From Streptomyces sp. XM4193 (GTDB lineage: Bacteria > Actinomycetota > Actinomycetes > Streptomycetales > Streptomycetaceae): 64,000 nucleotides of DNA. Position numbers and translations under genes: made by a program. How positions within the stretch are numbered: the stretch's first letter is position 1; each line of letters starts with the position of its first letter. The notes below the pieces were generated by a model, which was given only the letters and a program-made list of their open reading frames with translations, did no database searches and had not been told where the DNA came from. Where the stretch lies: positions 248,001 to 312,000 of the forward strand of contig NZ_JALLGK010000003.1 of assembly GCF_023072595.1 (NCBI RefSeq), written 5' to 3'. Positions 56,309-64,000 of the stretch are shown here, in pieces.

Positions 56309-59300
56309 CTACCGGTATTCGCCCCGCCCGCGCGGCGGCAGCGGCGGCCGCCGTCGGTCGGGGACTCCGACGTCGCTCGGCGGGGCGAGCGCGGGGTGGC
56401 GGTCCAGCAGCTCAAGTGCCGTGCGCACCGCGGTCGTCAACACCGCGTAACGGCCCTCGGCCCAGTCCAGCGGGCTGCGCAGCGCCTCGATGTCCGGTTC
56501 GACGCCGTGGTTCTCCACGTCCCAGCCGTACGCGTCGAACCAGGCTGCGTTCATCGGCACGGTGATCACCGTGCCGTCGCCCAGCCGGTGGCGGCCGGTC
56601 ATTCCGACGACGCCGCCCCAGGTGCGCATCCCCACCACCGGACCCAGGCCCAGCAGTCGGAACGCGGCGGTGATCATGTCGCCGTCCGAGGAGGTCGCCT
56701 CGTCGGCGAGCGCGACGATCGGCCCGCGCGGGGCGTTGCCCGCGTACGAGACCGGCTGGGCGTTGCGGGTCACGTCCCAGCCCAGGATGGTCCTGGTCAG
56801 CTTCTCGATCACCAACTCGCTGATGTTTCCCCCGGCGTTGCCGCGCACGTCCACGATCAGCGCGGGGCGCGAGACCTCCATGCGCAGATCGCGGTTGAAC
56901 TGGGCCCAGCCGGAACCGCCCATGTCCGGGATGTGCAGATAGCCGCAGCGTCCGCCGCTCATCTCCCGCACCACCTGCCGCCGTCCGGCCACCCAGTCCT
57001 GGTAGCGCAGCGGACGGTCGTCGACCAGCGGCACGATCGCCACCCGGCGCGGCGGCCCGCCCTGCGGGGAGCGCACGGTCAGCTCCACGGTCGTGCCGCC
57101 CGCGCCGTCCAGCAGCGGGTACGGCCCCGCCACCGGGTCGACCGGCCGCCCGTCCACGTGGGTGAGCACCACGCCCTCCCGCACCCCGGAGCCGGCCAGC
57201 GGCGAACGCGCCCTGGAGTCCGAGGAGTCGCCGGGCAGGATGCGGGCGATCTGCCAACCGCCGTCCCTGGTGCGGGCGAAGTTCACCCCGAGCATCCCGA
57301 TGGGCCGCTGGTAGTGCGGCGGGCCCTCGTTGCGGCGGGAGGGGGCGACGTAGGCGTGCGAGGTGCCGAGTTCGCCGAGCACCTCGCGCAGCAGGTCGGC
57401 GAACTCGTCGGGCGAGGCGACGCGGTCGACCAGCGGGCGGTACTGGGCGAGCACGGCGTCCCAGTCGATGCCGCACATGCCCGGCTCCCAGAAGTACGCC
57501 CGTGTGATGCGGCCGGCCTCCTCGTACGCCTGCCGCCACTCCGCGCCGGGATCGGCGACGTGCAGCACCCGGCGCAGGTCGATGTGGACGACGGAGTCGG
57601 CGTCCGGGGAGTCGTTGGCGGGTGCGGCGCGCAGATCGCCGTCGTCGTTGACGACCAGCCGTCTGCCGTTGCCGCTGATCGCGAACCAGTCGACGTCACC
57701 GGTGAGTTCGGTGCGCTTGGCCTTCACCAGGTCGAAGTGTTCGAGGGTGGGGCGGCCGGAGGTGTCGGCCGGGTTGGCGAAGGTCTCGCCGAGGGCACCG
57801 GAGATCGGGTAGCGCAGCCAGATCAGCCCGCCGCCGGCGACCGGGCACAGCGCCGAGTACTTGGACGCGGTCACCGGGAACGGCGTCACCCGGCTCGCCA
57901 GCCCCTCGGCCTCGACCGACACCATGCCCTCGCCGCCCCCGCCGTCGGCCGGGTCCAGACCGCCGCCCGCCGGCCGGCCCTCCGGGGTCAGGGCGAACGG
58001 CGAGTGGGTCGCCGAGTTGAGCGGCACCAGGTACGGGCGGCAGCCCAGCGGGAAGGAGAGGTCGCCGGTGTGCACGTCGTACACCGGGTCGAAGCCGCGC
58101 CAGGAGAGGAAGGCGAGGTAGCGCCCGTCCCTGGTGAACACCGGCTGCTCGTCCTCGAACCGGCCGCCCGTGACGTCCAGGATCGTCACATCGCTCAGCC
58201 GCGCGATCTTCACCTGGCGCAGCGAGCGGCCGATGCCGGGGTGCGCCCAGGCCAGCCACGCGGAGTCGGGGGAGAAGGCGAGATCGCGGACCGGCCCGTT
58301 GATGGAGCGGATCAGCTCGGTGACCTCGGTGTCCTCGGTGTCCTCGGTGTCGTCGGGGCCGTCCGCACCGTCGGCCGCCTCCCGGTCGTCGGCCTCGGGG
58401 TCGCCCGGACCGTCGTCGGAACCGGTGGGCACCAGGAGTAGCCGCCCGTCGTGCGAGGCCACCGCGAGCGTGCGGCCGTCCGGCGAGGCGACCAGCTCGT
58501 GCACCCGGCCGAGCTGCCCGGTGGCGAGCCTGCGGCGTCGCTGCTCGCCGCTGGCGCGCGGGAGTTGGGCGATCTCGATGCCGTCCTCGCCGTCGGCGTC
58601 GGTGATGTAGGCGACCTCCCCGGTGCCGCCCAGCATCTCCGGAAGGCGCACCCGTACGCCCGGTTCCTCGGTGATGGTGCGCGCCGGGCCGTCCCGGTGG
58701 GTGAGCCAGTACAGGCTGCCGCGCACGCACACCGCGCTGGCGCGGCCGGTGGCGTCGACGGCGAGCGAGTCCAGATTGCTTGCCGCGGGCACCTGGTGGG
58801 TCCGCCGCCCCGAACGCGGTCCGGCGAGGCGGATGTCGAGCCGACGCGGCACGGAGCCGGCGGCCAGGTCCTCCGCCAGCCAGATGTCGCCGCCGCACTG
58901 GTAGATGACCCGTCTGCCGTCGGTGGCGGCGTGCCGGGCGTAGAAGTCGGCGTGGTCGGTGTGCCGGCGGAGGTCGGTGCTGTCCGGGCGGCAGGAGTAG
59001 AGGTTGCCGATGCCCTCGTGGTCGGAGAGGAAGGCGACGCGGCCCTCGGCGTCGGCGCCGCAGACCGCGCTCGGCACGATCATCGGGCAGTCCAGGTGCC
59101 CGGCCAGGTGCGGAAGCATCCGCTCGCCGTGCAGCCACAGGCGCCCGGTGGCGCCGCCGCGGTACCGCTTCCAGGCGGCCGGCTCGTGCGGCGGCGTACC
59201 GGTGAGCAGCAGCGTTCGGCGCACGCCCGCCAGATCGCTCACCGCGATGCCCGCGCACGGGCCCCAGGGCAGCCGGCTGCCGGTGCTCCCGTCCAGCGGC

Positions 59301-59683
59301 AGCCGGTAGGCCCACGAGAAGTAGGAGAACGGCTGGCCGTGGGAGGCGACGGCGAGGATGTCGCCCTCGGGCGTCCAGCCGCACACCCGGGTGTCGGTGG
59401 CGCCCCAGTGGGTCAGCCTGCGCGCGGGGCCGCCGTCGGCCGGTGTGAGATGGATCTCCGGATCGAGGCTGCGCCAGGTCGTGTACGCGATCTGGGTCCC
59501 GTCGGGGGAGTAGCGGGGAGGTCCGAGCCGGGTGCGGTCGGCGGTCAGCCGCCAGGCCCGTGCGGGCCCGCCGCCCGGCTCGGGGATCCGTGCGACCCAG
59601 AGGTCGTCCTCTGCCACGAAGCAGAGCTGATCGCCGTTGAGGTGCGGAAACCGGAGGTACGCGCCGTCGCTCACCCCACCCAT
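56309..59683 (-). CDS. Tricorn protease homologue (S41 family)
   Basis: This 1124-aa protein is near the usual tricorn length. It has an N-terminal beta-propeller pair (FVAEDDLWVARIPEPGG, PRYSPDGTQIAYTTWRS, DLAFSPDSAWLAWAHPGIGR), a PDZ region (VVLTHVDGRPVDPVAGP) and a C-terminal S41 serine protease with VDVRGNAGGNISELVI and the nucleophile region LADEATSSDGDMITAAFRLL. Tricorn cuts peptides released by the proteasome into 2-4-residue fragments. ATG 59683 is chosen as the family-like start; GTG 59674 is possible. An acidic insert (EADDREAADGADGPDDTEDT) sits between propellers. Divergent from the MMPL gene. Confidence 0.92.
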   Translation of the reverse strand: MGGVSDGAYLRFPHLNGDQLCFVAEDDLWVARIPEPGGGPARAWRLTADRTRLGPPRYSPDGTQIAYTTWRSLDPEIHLTPADGGPARRLTHWGATDTRVCGWTPEGDILAVASHGQPFSYFSWAYRLPLDGSTGSRLPWGPCAGIAVSDLAGVRRTLLLTGTPPHEPAAWKRYRGGATGRLWLHGERMLPHLAGHLDCPMIVPSAVCGADAEGRVAFLSDHEGIGNLYSCRPDSTDLRRHTDHADFYARHAATDGRRVIYQCGGDIWLAEDLAAGSVPRRLDIRLAGPRSGRRTHQVPAASNLDSLAVDATGRASAVCVRGSLYWLTHRDGPARTITEEPGVRVRLPEMLGGTGEVAYITDADGEDGIEIAQLPRASGEQRRRRLATGQLGRVHELVASPDGRTLAVASHDGRLLLVPTGSDDGPGDPEADDREAADGADGPDDTEDTEDTEVTELIRSINGPVRDLAFSPDSAWLAWAHPGIGRSLRQVKIARLSDVTILDVTGGRFEDEQPVFTRDGRYLAFLSWRGFDPVYDVHTGDLSFPLGCRPYLVPLNSATHSPFALTPEGRPAGGGLDPADGGGGEGMVSVEAEGLASRVTPFPVTASKYSALCPVAGGGLIWLRYPISGALGETFANPADTSGRPTLEHFDLVKAKRTELTGDVDWFAISGNGRRLVVNDDGDLRAAPANDSPDADSVVHIDLRRVLHVADPGAEWRQAYEEAGRITRAYFWEPGMCGIDWDAVLAQYRPLVDRVASPDEFADLLREVLGELGTSHAYVAPSRRNEGPPHYQRPIGMLGVNFARTRDGGWQIARILPGDSSDSRARSPLAGSGVREGVVLTHVDGRPVDPVAGPYPLLDGAGGTTVELTVRSPQGGPPRRVAIVPLVDDRPLRYQDWVAGRRQVVREMSGGRCGYLHIPDMGGSGWAQFNRDLRMEVSRPALIVDVRGNAGGNISELVIEKLTRTILGWDVTRNAQPVSYAGNAPRGPIVALADEATSSDGDMITAAFRLLGLGPVVGMRTWGGVVGMTGRHRLGDGTVITVPMNAAWFDAYGWDVENHGVEPDIEALRSPLDWAEGRYAVLTTAVRTALELLDRHPALAPPSDVGVPDRRRPPLPPRGRGEYR

Positions 59684-60117
59684 GGTTCGGCCGGTGCGCG
59701 GGGGCGGCAAGTCGTGCCCGGGGCGCGGCGGCGGGGCCGGCGGCACACGGGCTTCGGCGGCCGTCGGCGCTTCGGCGGCGGCACACGGGGGTCGGTGGTC
59801 GGGGCGCCGGGGGCTGCTTCAGGGACGTCGATACCGCGGTGCCGCCTCACCCGTTCGCCGGTACGCTCGTACACGGGCGTTGACCGGGGGGTCAACCGCC
59901 CGGTCACGGGGGTGACCTGTGAGGGTGAGTGACGAACGCGGGGGCGGGTTCCACCGGTTCTGTGTGATGTGCGCCTCAATCGGCTGACCGGAGCACCGGG
60001 AAGGGCCTCGGCGGCGTCTTCTGTCATGAGCTGTCAGATTCAGCTCGACCGCCCAGCAGAGCTACCGACCGATGGCCCGTCCGTGCCCGCACCAAGCATC
60101 TCGAACCGGAGAGATTC
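59684..60117. promoter_or_regulatory. Divergent promoter region of tricorn and MMPL genes
   Basis: These 434 bp hold no supported gene. A CTGTCAGATTCAGCTCGA-like patch near 60034-60051 and an AT-richer stretch at 59950-59985 are the most promoter-like parts. No strong dyad is seen. Confidence 0.45.
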
Positions 60118-62451
60118 GTGGCAACGTTTCTGTACAAACTCGGCAGACTCGCCTTTCGGCGACGCCGCATCGTCGCCCTGCTGTGGGTGGTGCTGCTGAT
60201 AGGTGCCGGCGCGGGCGCATCGACGGTGTCCAGCACCGTCGACGACGACTTCGCACTGCCCGGTACGGAGTCTCAGCAGGCCTTCGACCTGATGGACGAG
60301 CGGGCCGAGGCGAACGGCGAGAAGTCCAGCGCGCAGAACGCCAGCGCCACCGTCGTTTTCAAGTCGCCCGACGGCGAGAAGCTGACCGACAGCGAGCACC
60401 GCGCCACGATCGAGAAGGTCGTCGGGCAGCTCAAGGGCGGCCAGATCGCCATGGCCGTCAGCCCCTTCCAGGTCGAGGGGACGATCAGCCAGGACCAGAC
60501 CATCGCGTACGCGAAGGTCAACTACACCACCGATGCCATGAGCATCGAGGAGAGCGACCGCGAGAAGCTGAAGGCGGCGGTCGAGGACGGCCGTGACGCC
60601 GGCCTCAAGGTCGAGATGAACGGCGACGCCACCATGGTGGAGCCGGACATGGGCAACGGCGAGATCATCGGTATCGGTGTCGCCGCGATCGTCCTCGTTC
60701 TGACCTTCGGTTCGCTCGTCGCCGCCGGTCTGCCTCTGATCACCGCGCTGATCGGTGTGATCACCAGCATCATGGCGATCGGGGCGCTCGGCCCGGCGCT
60801 CGGCCTCTCCACCACCACCGCCACGCTCGCGATGATGATCGGCCTCGCGGTCGGTATCGACTACGCCCTGTTCATCGCCTCCCGCTACCGCGCGGAGCTG
60901 ATCGAGGGGCACAGCCGCGAGGAGGCGGCCGGCCGTGCGGTCGGAACCGCGGGTTCCGCGGTCGTCTTCGCCGGCCTCACCGTCGTGATCGCGCTCGCCG
61001 GTCTCGCCGTGGTCAACATCCCGCTGCTGACCAAGATGGGCATGGCGGCCGCCGGCGCCGTCGTCGTGGCCGTGCTGGTCGCCATCACCCTGGTGCCCGC
61101 GGCGCTCGGCATCGTCGGCAAGCGCATCTTCGGCAAGAAGGTCCGCAAGGCCAACCCCGAGACCCTGGTCCCCTCCGCCGAGGAGGAGAACGCCAAGCAG
61201 GGCGCCGGTGTCCGCTGGGCCCGCTTCACGCTGCGTCGCCCGGTGATCGTCCTGGTCACCTCGGTGCTGGCGCTCGCCGCCGCCGCGCTGCCGGTCTCCA
61301 GCCTGAGCCTGGGCCTGCCGGACGACGGCAACCAGCCCGAGTCCACCACCCAGCGCCAGGCGTACGACCTGATGGCCGACGGTTTCGGCGCCGGCTTCAA
61401 CGGACCGCTCGCGGTCATCGCCGACGTCAAGGGCAGCGACGACCCGAAGGCCACCGCAGAGCAGGTCTACAAGGCCGTCTCCGGCGTCGACGGAATCAAG
61501 ATGGCCGCACCGCCCGAGCTCAACAAGGGCGGCGACCTGGCCACCATCGCCGTGATCCCGGACTCGCGTCCGAGCAGCACCGAGACCGAGGACCTGGTCC
61601 TCTCGCTGCGCGACGAGGCCAAGACGCTGGAGGAGAAGACCGGCGCGACCGTCCTGGTCAGCGGCATGACCGCGGCCACCATCGACTTCTCCAAGGTCAT
61701 GGACGACGCGCTGGTTCCCTACCTCACGCTGGTCGTGGGTCTCGCCTTCCTGCTGCTGATGATGGTCTTCCGCTCGATCCTGGTGCCGCTGAAGGCCGCG
61801 CTCGGCTTCCTGCTCTCGGTGCTCGCGGCGCTCGGCGCAGTGGTCGCGGTCTTCCAGTGGGGCTGGCTCGCGGGCCTGATCGGTGTGGAGCAGACCGGGC
61901 CGATCATGAGCCTGATGCCGATCTTCATGATCGGTGTGATCTTCGGTCTCGCGATGGACTACGAGGTCTTCCTCGTCACGCGGATGAGGGAGGCGTACGT
62001 CCACGGCGAGCGGGCGAGCGAGGCCGTCGTCACCGGCTTCAAGCTGGGCGGACGTGTGGTCACGGCCGCCGCGGTCATCATGATCAGCGTCTTCGCCGGC
62101 TTCATCGGCGCGGGCGAGCCGATGATCAAGATGATGGGCTTCGGTCTCGCCATCGCGATCCTCTTCGACGCGTTCGTGGTCCGTATGGCCATCGTCCCGG
62201 CGGTGCTCGCGCTGCTCGGTGACAAGGCCTGGTGGCTGCCGAAGTGGCTGGACCGGATCATGCCGAACGTCGATGTCGAGGGCGAGAAGCTCCAGCAGTT
62301 CCTGGACAGCCGGAAGGGTTTCGGCGGCGGGACCGACGGCCCGGGCGGCTTCGGCGGCGGCGACGGCGGCAACGGCCCCGGCGACGGCGGCCCGCAGGCG
62401 GGCGGCCCCGGCGGTTCCACCGCCGCGGTGCCCACCGGCGCCGGAGTCTGA
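60118..62451 (+). CDS. MMPL-family RND transporter
   Basis: This 777-aa protein has two repeats of the MmpL/RND fold: TM1 (RIVALLWVVLLIGAGAGAST), a periplasmic domain, five further helices including AMMIGLAVGIDYALFIASRY, then TM7 (PVIVLVTSVLALAAAALPVS), a second periplasmic loop and helices including IGVIFGLAMDYEVFLVTRMR. The paired GxDY and MDYE motifs mark proton-relay helices. The C-terminus is Gly-rich. Members export lipids or drugs and use the proton gradient. GTG 60118 follows CCGGAGAG. Substrate unknown. A long hairpin follows. Confidence 0.93.
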   Translation: MATFLYKLGRLAFRRRRIVALLWVVLLIGAGAGASTVSSTVDDDFALPGTESQQAFDLMDERAEANGEKSSAQNASATVVFKSPDGEKLTDSEHRATIEKVVGQLKGGQIAMAVSPFQVEGTISQDQTIAYAKVNYTTDAMSIEESDREKLKAAVEDGRDAGLKVEMNGDATMVEPDMGNGEIIGIGVAAIVLVLTFGSLVAAGLPLITALIGVITSIMAIGALGPALGLSTTTATLAMMIGLAVGIDYALFIASRYRAELIEGHSREEAAGRAVGTAGSAVVFAGLTVVIALAGLAVVNIPLLTKMGMAAAGAVVVAVLVAITLVPAALGIVGKRIFGKKVRKANPETLVPSAEEENAKQGAGVRWARFTLRRPVIVLVTSVLALAAAALPVSSLSLGLPDDGNQPESTTQRQAYDLMADGFGAGFNGPLAVIADVKGSDDPKATAEQVYKAVSGVDGIKMAAPPELNKGGDLATIAVIPDSRPSSTETEDLVLSLRDEAKTLEEKTGATVLVSGMTAATIDFSKVMDDALVPYLTLVVGLAFLLLMMVFRSILVPLKAALGFLLSVLAALGAVVAVFQWGWLAGLIGVEQTGPIMSLMPIFMIGVIFGLAMDYEVFLVTRMREAYVHGERASEAVVTGFKLGGRVVTAAAVIMISVFAGFIGAGEPMIKMMGFGLAIAILFDAFVVRMAIVPAVLALLGDKAWWLPKWLDRIMPNVDVEGEKLQQFLDSRKGFGGGTDGPGGFGGGDGGNGPGDGGPQAGGPGGSTAAVPTGAGV

Positions 62452-62517
62452 CGGAGCCGGATTCCGACTGAGCCGGAGCATCCGGCCCGGAGCATCCAAC
62501 CGGAGCAAGGGGCGCCC

Positions 62518-62593
62518 GGCGGAGGTCACCACCTCCGCCGGAGCCCGGCGGGGCCGGTCCGAAGCGCGAGGAGCGCTCGGACCGGCCCCGCCG
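62518..62593 (+). terminator. Double hairpin terminator after the MMPL gene
   Basis: GGCGGAGGT (62518-62526) pairs with ACCTCCGCC (62531-62539). A second, longer stem at 62546-62593 pairs CGGCGGGGCCGGTCCG with CGGACCGGCCCCGCCG around an AGCGC/GCGCT inner stem. It separates convergent genes. Confidence 0.88.
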
Positions 62594-62737
62594 CTCTGTG
62601 CCCCCGAGGTCGGCCCGCCGGGCCGACCTCGGGGCCAGCCGCCCCGCGGTCGGCGTCCTCGGCTCCCGGCGCGGGGTTCCGGCTCTCGGCTCCCTGTCGC
62701 GGCGACGGCGTGCGGCGAGCGGCAGGGCGGGCGCGGG

Positions 62738-63418
62738 TCAGCCGCGCAGCAGTGCGGCCAGCTCGCCGGGCCGGCTCAGCATCGGCATGTGGCCGGTCTC
62801 CAACTCCTCCGGCACGACGCCCAGTCGCTCGGCGACCATCCTGCGGGCGAACTCCGCCGGCATGAAGCGGTCGCCGGTGCACAGCACGTACCGGGTGCGC
62901 ACCGCGGGCCACCGCGGCAGCGGCCAGGGCCGGCCCACCGGGGCGCCGGACTGCTGCCGGGTGGCGGCCAGCGCTCGTTCCGCGATCGGCCGCGGAACGT
63001 CGTGGTAGAAGCACACGAAGGGGTCCTCGTTGCCGGTCAGCCCGCCGTCCTCGCGGGCGGCGCGACGCACGGCGTCCTCGAAGCCGGTGTTCTCCCACCA
63101 GTCGCCCGGCGGCTCCATGGGTGCCGGCACCATCGCGGAGACCAGCACCAGCTCCTCGGCCTCCAGTCGCTCGGCGACCTGGGGTGCGGTGAAGCCGCCG
63201 AAGGAGTGCGCCACCACGACCACCCGCCCCCGCACTCCCGCCGATTCGACGGCGTCGACCACCGCGTCCGCGTACTCGCCCAGTCCGGCAAGATCGTCGT
63301 CGCAGGGCAGATCGGGGGCGACGGCGGTGTCGCCGTACCGCTTCAGCTCCGCGGCCACCGCCCGCCAGCAGGAGCCGGACTCGCCCGCGCCGTGGATCAG
63401 TACGTAGGTCGTGGCCAT
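62738..63418 (-). CDS. Alpha/beta hydrolase (EstC-like)
   Basis: This 226-aa compact hydrolase begins TTYVLIHGAGESGSCWRAVA and has the nucleophile motif VVVVAHSFGGFTAPQVAER, TRYVLCTGDRFMPAEFARRM near the acid position and LETGHMPMLSRPGELAALLR with the catalytic His. It resembles small salicylate-esterase/EstC-like proteins. Start ATG 63418. Substrate unknown. It is divergent from the aminotransferase gene, with 110 bp between starts. Confidence 0.88.
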   Translation of the reverse strand: MATTYVLIHGAGESGSCWRAVAAELKRYGDTAVAPDLPCDDDLAGLGEYADAVVDAVESAGVRGRVVVVAHSFGGFTAPQVAERLEAEELVLVSAMVPAPMEPPGDWWENTGFEDAVRRAAREDGGLTGNEDPFVCFYHDVPRPIAERALAATRQQSGAPVGRPWPLPRWPAVRTRYVLCTGDRFMPAEFARRMVAERLGVVPEELETGHMPMLSRPGELAALLRG

Positions 63419-63528
63419 CGCCGATTCCGGTCCCTCTCGCCGCGGGTGGCTGTCGTCGGACCGAGGGTAGGCCCGGCTTGCGCGTCTGCCTCTGGGACGG
63501 GGCGCGAGGTGGTGAGATCCTGCTGCAC

Positions 63529-64000
63529 ATGGCCGAGTTGAACGGGGAACCTGTCAGCAGCGCCGCGCTCACGGCGCTGGCGCTGACCAACTATGGGCAC
63601 TTCACCACCCTTCGGATCACCGACGGGCGGGTGAAGGGGCTCGGGCTCCATCTGGAGCGTCTGAACCGGGACTGCGCCGCGCTCTTCGACGCGGAGCTGG
63701 ACCCGGACCGCGTACGGCGGCTGGTGCGACGGCTGGTCCCGCCCGTCGGCACGCTGACCGCCAGGGTGACGGTCTTCGACCCGTCGCTCACGCTCGCCTC
63801 GCTGGGCGCCCCGGCGCAGCCGCAGGTGCTGGTCACCACCCGGCCCGCGCCCGCGGTGCCGGCCGGGCCGCTGGCGGTGCGCACGGTGCCCTTCGTCCGC
63901 GACTGCCCCTCGGTCAAGAGCGTCGGGCTCTTCGGCGCGCTGCGCCACGGGCGGGCCGCGCGGCGGGCGGGCTGGGACGACGTGCTGTTCACCGACGAGG
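63529..64000 (+). CDS. Class IV aminotransferase, 3' end beyond the window
   Basis: The plus-strand frame from ATG 63529 stays open to the end of the window (157 codons). It shows the N-terminal half of PLP-dependent class IV enzymes (branched-chain aminotransferase / aminodeoxychorismate lyase type): LTNYGHFTTLRITDGRVKGL, GLHLERLNRDCAALFDAELD, TARVTVFDPSLTLA and SVKSVGLFGALRHGRAARRA, where the conserved K of the SVK motif would be the PLP lysine. The DVLFTDE that follows matches the family's D-D-x-L pattern. The C-terminal half is missing, so the exact reaction is open. Confidence 0.82.
   Translation, partial: MAELNGEPVSSAALTALALTNYGHFTTLRITDGRVKGLGLHLERLNRDCAALFDAELDPDRVRRLVRRLVPPVGTLTARVTVFDPSLTLASLGAPAQPQVLVTTRPAPAVPAGPLAVRTVPFVRDCPSVKSVGLFGALRHGRAARRAGWDDVLFTDE

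Overview
The window is high-GC DNA with actinobacterial gene style: many GTG/TTG starts, 4-bp stop/start overlaps, rare TTA codons. Gene content points to Streptomyces: an HrdD-type sigma factor, a conservon (cvnABCD), SepX/GlpR, a tricorn protease homologue and a DUF4097 protein. The order hrdD - fruRKA - mscL - mtnP - fmdB - galU - moeA/glp - moaC - mog - rimJ - sepX matches, from memory, the SCO3178-SCO3202 region of S. coelicolor in reverse, so about 17.5-64 kb looks like core chromosome. Positions below come from reading the sequence; no database search was run.

Region A (1-10.5 kb) is an accessory island. It has a divergent HTH/TPR regulator running off the left edge, an RsbW-like ATPase, two small Cys-pair proteins, and a compact class I lanthipeptide locus of the FxLD type. 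The locus holds a 59-aa precursor (FDLD leader motif, three Cys in the last 13 residues), a full-length LanB dehydratase, a LanC cyclase, and a 693-aa fusion of a second LanB-elimination-like domain with a protein-isoaspartate-type methyltransferase. A strong terminator and a helical helper-like protein follow. LanB and LanC carry three TTA codons, and the regulator carries a fourth, which suggests bldA (developmental) control. No transporter, leader peptidase or immunity gene is visible.

Region B (10.4-17.5 kb) is an integrative mobilizable element. Its genes are relaxase, MobC, a DUF3631 ATPase, excisionase, XRE regulator and tyrosine integrase, next to the 3' end of a tRNA-Arg(CCT). The 5' part of the DUF3631 gene contains 16 exact copies of the heptamer GGGGACC/GGTCCCC in 417 bp, in both orientations and all three reading frames. 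This looks like an iteron-type binding array inside the coding sequence. Structured DNA between mobC and this gene is a candidate oriT. The left end of the element is uncertain, so region A may or may not be its cargo.

Region C (17.5-38 kb) holds DUF4097 and ArsR genes around a palindromic site, an M23 peptidase, hrdD with a SigR-type promoter, the fructose PTS operon, a stand-alone acetyl-CoA-synthetase N-terminal fragment, MscL, a SAF protein, MTA phosphorylase, FmdB, an MFS exporter and a penicillin-acylase family enzyme. Region D (38-49 kb) holds 5-formyl-THF cyclo-ligase, the galU-glp/moeA-moaC-mog-rimJ-sepX cluster, tRNA-Ala and the conservon. Region E (49-64 kb) holds GNAT and exonuclease III genes, a MerR regulator facing a Baeyer-Villiger monooxygenase/hydrolase/SDR operon across a perfect 26-bp palindromic operator, a hydrophilic protein, tricorn protease, an MMPL transporter, an alpha/beta hydrolase and a partial class IV aminotransferase.

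The strongest candidates for new biology are the FxLD locus with its fused, possibly dual-start methyltransferase and the heptamer array inside the DUF3631 gene.
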